From: UBA1146 sp050256555
GTDB taxonomy: Bacteria; Planctomycetota; UBA8108; UBA1146
Direction: 5' to 3'
Assembly (NCBI GenBank): GCA_050256555.1
Contig: JBBWWC010000111.1
Location: 1-8,873 of the forward strand
DNA: 8,873 bases
Position 1 is the first letter of the stretch; each line of letters opens with the position of its first letter. Both the position numbers and the translations under genes were made by a program. A model generated the notes under the pieces. The model worked only from the letters and a program-made list of their open reading frames with translations, searched no databases and had not been told where the DNA came from. This document shows positions 7,318 through 8,873 of this stretch, in pieces.

Positions 7318-8484
7318 TCAACACCCCTTGCCAAGGAAGGTCTTGATCGAGGGGAGAATCTCATCTCTGGAGTTAATCTCCGAAAGAAGCACCTTTTCAT
7401 TTTCACCAAAGGATTCGCGAAGATCCTTGATGAACTGCCCACTACCGTAGGCACTCTTCACCTGCCCGTAACAGAAGACGTTACTGAAGGGAAGAATCGT
7501 TTCCTTCAGCAGGTTCAGACACTGGGTGGTGTCATCTCCGCCCCAGTTATCACCATCGGAAAAGTGGAACGGGTAAATATTCCATTCAGATGGTGCAAAA
7601 TCTTTCAGGACCAGATCCTTCGCGAGGTTATACGCACTGGAAATCTTGGTTCCGCCCGACTCTCGAACATTGAAGAAAGTGTGAGAATCAACCAGCTTTG
7701 CCTGCGCATCATGGATGATGTATCTGGTTTCCAAATTTTCATACTGACTTTTCAACCAGGCATCGATCCAGAACGATTCGATTCTGACAATATCCTTCTG
7801 CTCATTCCCCATCGAACCTGAGACATCCATCATATAGATGATCAAAGCATTTGATTGAGGAAGCGATGTTGTGTTCCAGGATCGGTATCGAAGATCCTCA
7901 CGAACAGGAACCACTTGTGGTTTCTTTGGATCATAGGTGCCGGAAGATATTTGCCTTCGCAGGGCATTCTTGAAAGTTCGACGAAAATGCCTGAGCGATT
8001 CGGGACCAGTCCGATGGATTCCGGTGTAACGCTGCTTTTCGACATGAACAGCGGCATTACCACGGGGCTCAATCCGAGGTAGCTCCAATTCTTCGCCGAG
8101 AATCTCTGCCAGCTCTTCGATGGTGACATCCACCTCGAGTACATGCTCACCCGGCTGATCTCCAGCCTCTGGGCCTGCTGGTGCCTGTTCGCCACCGAGT
8201 GGTTTACCTTCTTCACCATCCCCTTGGCCGACACCGCCTTGATCGGTTTGCCCGAATCTGAAATCGGGAATGTCAATTTGAGGCAGTGGAACACTGACGA
8301 TGTTCTTACCCTGGCGAGCGAGCATCTCACCCTCAGAAACATATTGCTTCAGGTTCTCACGGATCTTGCCGCGAACGATCTTACGGAACCGGTTGGCATC
8401 TGGATCGATCTTGCGCACGCCTTGGACCTTCCGATGCTTACTGCGAATCCTTGGAATCACCACGTGCAAAAATGCTCGCAACAT
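7318..8484 (-). CDS. DUF444 (YeaH/YhbH) von Willebrand factor A domain protein
   Basis: This 388-residue protein is the partner of PrkA in many bacteria (yeaG-yeaH in Escherichia coli, prkA-yhbH in Bacillus). A basic N-terminal region (about 1-60) is followed by a Gly/Gln-rich low-complexity linker (about 78-112), a conserved E-E-L-E-L-P segment (131-136) and a C-terminal vWA domain. The MIDAS metal site is visible as D220-x-S222-x-S224, with T279 in G-G-T and D310 in H-F-S-D-G-D-N. Length and motifs such as Y-P-F-H-F-S-D-G-D and F-C-Y-G-Q are closer to YhbH than to the longer YeaH. vWA proteins next to AAA+ proteins often act as adaptors; that role is inferred. The start is uncertain: ATG 8482-8484 lacks a good ribosome binding site and overlaps prkA by 47 bp, while in-frame GTG codons at 8461-8463 and 8458-8460 would give a more typical N-terminus. 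Confidence 0.94.
   Translation of the reverse strand: MLRAFLHVVIPRIRSKHRKVQGVRKIDPDANRFRKIVRGKIRENLKQYVSEGEMLARQGKNIVSVPLPQIDIPDFRFGQTDQGGVGQGDGEEGKPLGGEQAPAGPEAGDQPGEHVLEVDVTIEELAEILGEELELPRIEPRGNAAVHVEKQRYTGIHRTGPESLRHFRRTFKNALRRQISSGTYDPKKPQVVPVREDLRYRSWNTTSLPQSNALIIYMMDVSGSMGNEQKDIVRIESFWIDAWLKSQYENLETRYIIHDAQAKLVDSHTFFNVRESGGTKISSAYNLAKDLVLKDFAPSEWNIYPFHFSDGDNWGGDDTTQCLNLLKETILPFSNVFCYGQVKSAYGSGQFIKDLRESFGENEKVLLSEINSRDEILPSIKTFLGKGC
7324..7329 (-). promoter_or_regulatory. Ribosome binding site for spoVR inside the DUF444 3' end
   Basis: AAGGGG on the minus strand lies 7 nt before the ATG at 7316, within the final codons of the DUF444 gene. The layout TGA-G-ATG suggests reinitiation by terminating ribosomes. 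Confidence 0.6.
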
Positions 8485-8873
8485 AGTTCAGTACGTCTGT
8501 GGCGCTGTCTTCGTTGTAACCGTACTGCTCAATAAGCCGTGTTTTCACAACGTCAATCTTGGCTTGAGAATCCCTGTCCACCACATCGGAGACCAAGGAT
8601 GTCAGCTTGATGGTGTCCTTCTTGTCCTCGAACAGCTTCATCTCGAGGGCTTTCTGGAGACGAGCATTGGTCGTGTAATCAAACTGCTTGTTATCTACAG
8701 CTAGCGCTCCGATGTAGTTCATGATCTCTCTACGGAAGTCATCCTTGCGGTTGTCAGGAATATCAATCTTCTCCTCGATGGCGCGCAGTAATCTTTCATC
8801 CGGATCCTCGGATTGTCCTGTATAAGGATTTCGGACCTTCTCGCGCTGCGTGTATGCCTTGACGTTGTCGATG
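8438..8873 (-). CDS. prkA: PrkA serine protein kinase / AAA+ protein, C-terminal part
   Basis: The frame is open from the window edge to a TAA at 8438-8440, giving about 145 C-terminal residues of a protein that is usually about 640 long. The N-terminal AAA+ module lies outside the window. The visible part matches the PrkA C-terminal domain. It begins I-D-N-V-K-A-Y and K-V-R-N-P-Y-T-G, continues with D-P-D-E-R-L-L-R-A-I-E-E-K-I, R-R-E-I and F-D-Y-T-T-N-A-R-L-Q-K-A-L-E, and ends with L-I-E-Q-Y-G-Y-N-E-D-S-A and L-N-Y-V-A-S-I-F-A-R. An internal ATG at 8720-8722 falls inside the conserved domain and is not the true start. PrkA proteins (YeaG in Escherichia coli) act in starvation and stress responses, and in sporulation in Bacillus; kinase activity has been reported. 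The 3' end overlaps the DUF444 gene, consistent with one transcript for the triad. Confidence 0.93.
   Translation of the reverse strand, partial: IDNVKAYTQREKVRNPYTGQSEDPDERLLRAIEEKIDIPDNRKDDFRREIMNYIGALAVDNKQFDYTTNARLQKALEMKLFEDKKDTIKLTSLVSDVVDRDSQAKIDVVKTRLIEQYGYNEDSATDVLNYVASIFARGDSKDSQ

Noticed and set aside
7264..7821. 185-residue plus-strand open frame opposite spoVR and DUF444
   Set aside because: It is antisense to the vWA domain and the SpoVR start, both clearly real; no independent evidence of coding.
8438..8722. A separate 94-residue gene starting at the ATG at 8720-8722
   Set aside because: The frame continues open to the window edge and the upstream residues match the PrkA C-terminal domain, so this is an internal Met of a truncated-by-window gene.

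Overview
The window holds two convergent gene groups with only 25 bp between their 3' ends (2462-2486). There is no tRNA, rRNA, CRISPR array, insertion sequence or integrase. Almost all of it is coding. The largest non-coding stretch is about 177 bp (5649-5825). GC content is moderate and even. Export-type signal peptides, c-type cytochromes and tight gene overlaps suggest a bacterium, probably Gram-negative and respiratory. The sulfatase-modifying-factor fold, the multihaem protein and the prkA/DUF444/spoVR set resemble what I know from Planctomycetota and related lineages, but I cannot fix the taxonomy from the sequence.

Left group, plus strand (1-2461). Three overlapping genes form a likely operon: the 3' end of a formylglycine-generating-enzyme-like (FGE-sulfatase fold) protein, an exported heptahaem cytochrome c with a C-terminal membrane anchor, and a 120-residue, four-helix membrane protein with histidines that could bind haem b. 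The 8-bp and 4-bp overlaps imply translational coupling. I infer a membrane-bound electron-transfer module, possibly quinone-linked. I do not recognise it as a named system, and it is the best candidate here for something undescribed.

Right group, minus strand (8873 down to 2487). In transcription order these are the C-terminal part of the PrkA serine kinase/AAA+ protein, a DUF444 (YeaH/YhbH) von Willebrand A protein, SpoVR, and after a 177-bp gap the fused isobutyryl-CoA mutase IcmF. The first three are the well-known stress/starvation/sporulation triad and are packed with an overlap and a 1-nt gap. IcmF carries its B12 domain, its G-protein chaperone domain and its mutase domain in one chain, with the Phe/Gln pair typical of isobutyryl-CoA rather than methylmalonyl-CoA mutases. 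It may be read through from the triad or have its own promoter in the gap. Co-expression would link branched-chain acyl-CoA metabolism to the starvation response, but that is inference.
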